Part shown: in pieces, positions 61,247 to 64,000 of the stretch
Layout of the letters: every line of letters starts with the position of its first letter
How positions within the stretch are numbered: the first letter of the stretch is position 1
Assembly (NCBI GenBank): GCA_021521415.1
Contig: JAIQDT010000831.1
Span: 124,001 to 188,000 of the forward strand
Reading direction: 5' to 3'
Length of the DNA: 64,000 bases
Origin: Bidens hawaiensis
Lineage: Eukaryota; Streptophyta; Magnoliopsida; Asterales; Asteraceae
Translations under genes and position numbers: made by a program
Notes under the pieces: model-generated
What the model was told of the DNA's origin: nothing
Seen by the model: only the letters and a program-made list of their open reading frames with translations
The model's database searches: none

Positions 61247-62614
61247 AGATAAAGGATCAAATACAATAATCCCTTATCATCAATAGGTACGCGAGTTTCT
61301 TCACCATCGATTTTCAAAAAACACGCCACCGTTCTGATCCTCTGCTCCACTGCTCCATCCATTCCGTACGCCTTCACCGTCACCGTCCAATGATTGCATC
61401 TACCGTCGCGACCGTCGACGGTACCGTCGTGAACACCATCTTCCTCGTCACGCCTTTTTCACAGGTCAGTTGATAAAATTGACCAATTGAAATTGAAATT
61501 GAAATTGTTGAACTAATTGATCAATTAAACTTTGAAATTGGTCCAATTAATCATCAATTTGAAGTTTCAATTAATCAATTTTGAATTTTGAGTAAACCCA
61601 GTTGCAGACGTTCCATATTTTTTTCATATGATCGAATCAATGATCAAATTAACGGTCGATTGACGATTGTTTAATGATTTTGAGATTATATAAAGTGATT
61701 TCAATGTTCAATTTCATGTTTACCGGTGTTTAATGTTTTTTTTGTTAGTTTTAGAAGTTCTGAACACCCAGAACTTCTTAGAACTTCTAAACTTTATCAG
61801 TTTTGAACACCCAGAACTTCTTAGAACTTCTAAACTTTACCAGTTTGAACACCAGAACTTCTTAAAACTTCTAAACTTTATCAGAACTTCAATACTTTTT
61901 TAAACACCCTGAACTTCTTAAAACGTATTAGAATGTTTAAAGATGTTCATTTTTTTTGAACACCCAAAACTTCTTTGAATGTATTAGAACGTTTAAAGAT
62001 GTTTTTTTGTCAGAACGTTTAAAGGTCTTCAGTTTTGTTTCGGAACGTTAATTAAACATAATATTTTGAACCTTAATCAGAGCTCGATTGAGTGCGTTAT
62101 TTCTGCAATTCCATAATTTATTGATGAATCTATATGCTTATACACATCAATTCGATTGTTTAAATCATCATTTTGGTGTTTATTTTGGTCAGAACGTTTA
62201 AACTTTGAGCAGAACGTTTAAACATGAACCCTAATCAAAGCTCAATTAAGTGTGTTAATCTGTATTTTCATAATCGATTGATGATTCTAAAGCATCTTAC
62301 ACATCAATTCGATTGATTAAATCATCAATTTTTGATCAATTTGAATATTTTTAATGTTCAGTGACGTTCTTTTCAATTTTGGGTTTTGACTTTTGAGATT
62401 TCATACTGTAAGTTGTGATTAGAGTTTAGAAATTGGATGAGATAGATTAAGGAGTTCTGAATTTGGATTGGAATCGATTTTAAATCGATGAATTTGATCG
62501 CGAACTACTGTTTGGGTTATTTACCAAACTGCCACCGCGTGAAATTGAAATCGATGACCAGCAGTGTCGCGTACGTAATGTATGATAAGTCATTATTGTA
62601 CAATAACTCACCCC
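61247..62614. mobile_element. Non-autonomous Mutator-like element (MULE), 1368 bp
   Basis: The left end AGATAAAGGATCAAATACAA and the reverse complement of the right end (GGGGTGAGTTATTGTACAAT) begin a long imperfect TIR. It continues through CTTATCAT, GTACGCGA and CATCGATTT on both sides (~80 bp). An exact 9-bp TSD TATATAAAT flanks it (61238-61246, 62615-62623). A GC-rich block at ~61310-61450 may be a captured gene fragment, and the centre is tandemly repeated. No transposase. Confidence 0.75.
61758..61990. repeat. Tandem repeats inside the MULE (~43-bp unit)
   Basis: GAACACCCAGAACTTCTTA-type units start near 61761, 61804 and 61846, then more diverged copies near 61901 and 61959. Each includes AACTTCTAAACTTTA. 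Confidence 0.8.
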
Positions 62615-62831
62615 TATATAAATATATGTATTATAAAGATATATATATACACATACATATATAATGGTTAAAAAAATAATACAAAGATGAGTAAACATCC
62701 CGAAAGCGTTAATATAAGGTGTCGGTTCCATAAAAAAAGATAATATTAGTTTAGGTTTATTTTATCTATAGTTAAAATAATAAAAGAATTAAATAAAATT
62801 GAATTAAATAAAAATAAAAAACAACAAAGTG

Positions 62832-62915
62832 GGCTGGCCAGGGCTCGAACCTACGCCCCTGGCCGGCTCACCAGGTTAACACACCCTCCAAACAACCAGA
62901 TGAGCTAAGCTGCAA
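62832..62915 (-). other. tRNA-like (SINE-type) sequence
   Basis: On the minus strand an A-box TAGCTCATCTGG (62907-62896; one mismatch to TRGCNNAGYNGG) is followed ~45 nt later by a B-box GGTTCGAGCCC (62851-62841). The ~80-nt segment does not fold into a convincing standard tRNA by eye, so a tRNA-derived repeat is more likely than a tRNA gene. Confidence 0.45.
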
Positions 62916-63773
62916 GATTGATATAAACTGAAAACGAACTTTTAAATATAATATCCGAATTTCCTCTCAAATTGATTATAAACCCTAAAAATCAAATCGA
63001 GTAATCTGTTACAAGTTTAATTAAATTAGTGTTAGGGCTATCATTCCCTGATCATAGACGAACAACATGGTTTAAATAATTACCTAAAACGCTGTTGTAT
63101 TGTTGGTCAATTAGATCGACAAAGAGTCGGCGCTTGGATGACGAAGAACATGGTGCAAACAGACATTATAATCCAATTGATGTTGGGGTTAAGGTTGGAC
63201 GGGTAAAGGAAGGATTCTGGAAGTTTAATTGGATTATTACATACGTTTATTATGTCTAACGAATTCTAATTAGTGTCGATTAAGTAAATAAAGAAATACG
63301 GATCAAATTTGATTGATTTTACCAAAATAGGATTCCGGCAAGTCGCACTAGGAAGTTATAACACGCGTTTTAGTTCAATTACCATATTGGTTACGAAGAT
63401 TGCGGTCCAAGCATGGTAACAGATCGTTCAGACCAACGTAAACCTAAACCGACCGAACACACAGAAATACTAAACATCAATAATCATATATCAATCTTCA
63501 ATAATCAAAACATAAGTATTCTTAATCACATGAGAAAAACTGTAAATGGTTACAAACTATACATCCCGGGTGCGATTATAGGAGATTAGCCGAGCCGAGA
63601 CATCATCAAATCTTCGATACGGATGATATGGATCATAGATATGGTCTTGACACGAGCTAGGATAGTGGAAATCGCCTCTTGGAGCTGCTGGAATCGCCTA
63701 TGGTTCGTCAAAATGGAGTTAGGGTTTCCAATGATGAAAAGGATGATAATAACCAGAATTTCCCGTCTGCACA

Positions 63774-63905
63774 CCCGTCGCGGTACGCGACGGGGTCTTC
63801 TATGGCCATCGCGTACCGCGATTGACCAATAGTCAACGTCTTCATTTAAGTCCCATCGCGGTACGCGATGGGACCCCTAACACACCCATCGCGTACCGCG
63901 ATGGG
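63774..63905. promoter_or_regulatory. Four GC-rich palindromes in the inverted Gypsy LTR
   Basis: Palindromes at 63774-63794, 63806-63823, 63852-63872 and 63885-63905 have CCC[AG]TCGCG arms (9 bp, three of them perfect) around a GTA or TAC spacer. Same design as 1366-1635. Confidence 0.75.
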
Positions 63906-64000
63906 TTTTGCTACAACCAATTTCAATAAATGTTATCGTTTCGCGTGCTGGACGTCCCGGGTCTTCATTCCATGTCACAAAAGGTCCAAATTGAGTACTT

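Larger units (their letters stand above)
58198..64000 (-). repeat. Inverted Ty3/Gypsy LTR with nested insertions, cut by window end
   Basis: It begins TGTCACACCCC, the reverse complement of a chromovirus LTR end (compare GGTGTGACA at 3072). Near the window end it contains the same palindrome type found in the U3 of the 1273-3072 LTR. If the U3 layout is similar, the LTR start lies a few hundred bp beyond 64000. A solo Tat-type LTR and a Mutator-like element account for ~3 kb of the span. That this is a single LTR is inference. Confidence 0.5.

Noticed and set aside
61758..61990. Satellite or CRISPR-like array
   Set aside because: Only about five diverged units, enclosed by MULE terminal repeats.
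62832..62915. Functional tRNA gene
   Set aside because: A- and B-boxes are present but a standard acceptor stem and anticodon loop could not be drawn; treated as tRNA-derived repeat.

Overview
This is a nuclear plant DNA window, almost certainly from a eudicot with a large, transposon-rich genome. The evidence is spliceosomal introns, a plant-type calmodulin, a C2-domain CAR protein, a plant NDC1 nucleoporin, a plastid UPF0426 protein and several lineages of plant LTR retrotransposons. The style of the repeats would fit Asteraceae, but that is inference. There is no CRISPR array, rRNA gene or convincing intact tRNA gene. Roughly two thirds of the window is transposon-derived.

Layout. 1-4771: the 3' end of a Ty3/Gypsy chromovirus (integrase, chromodomain, 1.8 kb LTR) inserted into a decayed Ty1/Copia pol gene. 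5225-10614 (-): an apparently intact four-exon NDC1 nucleoporin gene. 11943-13702 (+): an intact four-exon calmodulin. 14640-16165 (-): a small plastid UPF0426 gene with a possible 44-nt intron. 17474-19784: hAT-type non-autonomous elements, one nested inside another, with perfect 8-bp target-site duplications. 20457-22093 (+): a C2-domain CAR-type gene. 23191-29660: a possible solo LTR, a possible hAT element and a decayed LINE/L1 (RRM-type ORF1; endonuclease, RT and zinc-finger ORF2). 30777-33344 (-): a MATE transporter pseudogene with one frameshift and one in-frame stop. 35053-48568: a complete but mutated Tat-lineage Ty3/Gypsy element with both LTRs and a 5-bp TSD. It has dual RNase H and, in its 3' half, two tandem antisense genes, each with introns and its own TATA-box promoter. 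50094-51374 (-): a broken nuclear gene for a predicted plastid protein. 51778-64000: further hAT elements, LTR remnants, a solo Tat-type LTR, a Mutator-like element and a second palindrome-rich Gypsy LTR cut by the window end.

How the genes relate. NDC1 and calmodulin diverge from a ~1.3 kb interval that holds a 293-bp hAT element. The host genes (NDC1, calmodulin, UPF0426, CAR) look independent and share no pathway; this is ordinary plant gene space broken up by repeats.

The most unusual features are (1) the duplicated antisense gene module in the Tat element, (2) a cluster of 9-bp-arm GC palindromes beside G-boxes in the U3 promoter of one Gypsy LTR and again in an inverted LTR at the far end, (3) hAT elements carrying tRNA-like Pol III B-boxes, and (4) a run of TAG stops in the Tat element consistent with CAG-to-TAG (CHG) deamination. 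All coordinates were read by eye, so exon borders are inferences from GT/AG sites and reading phase.
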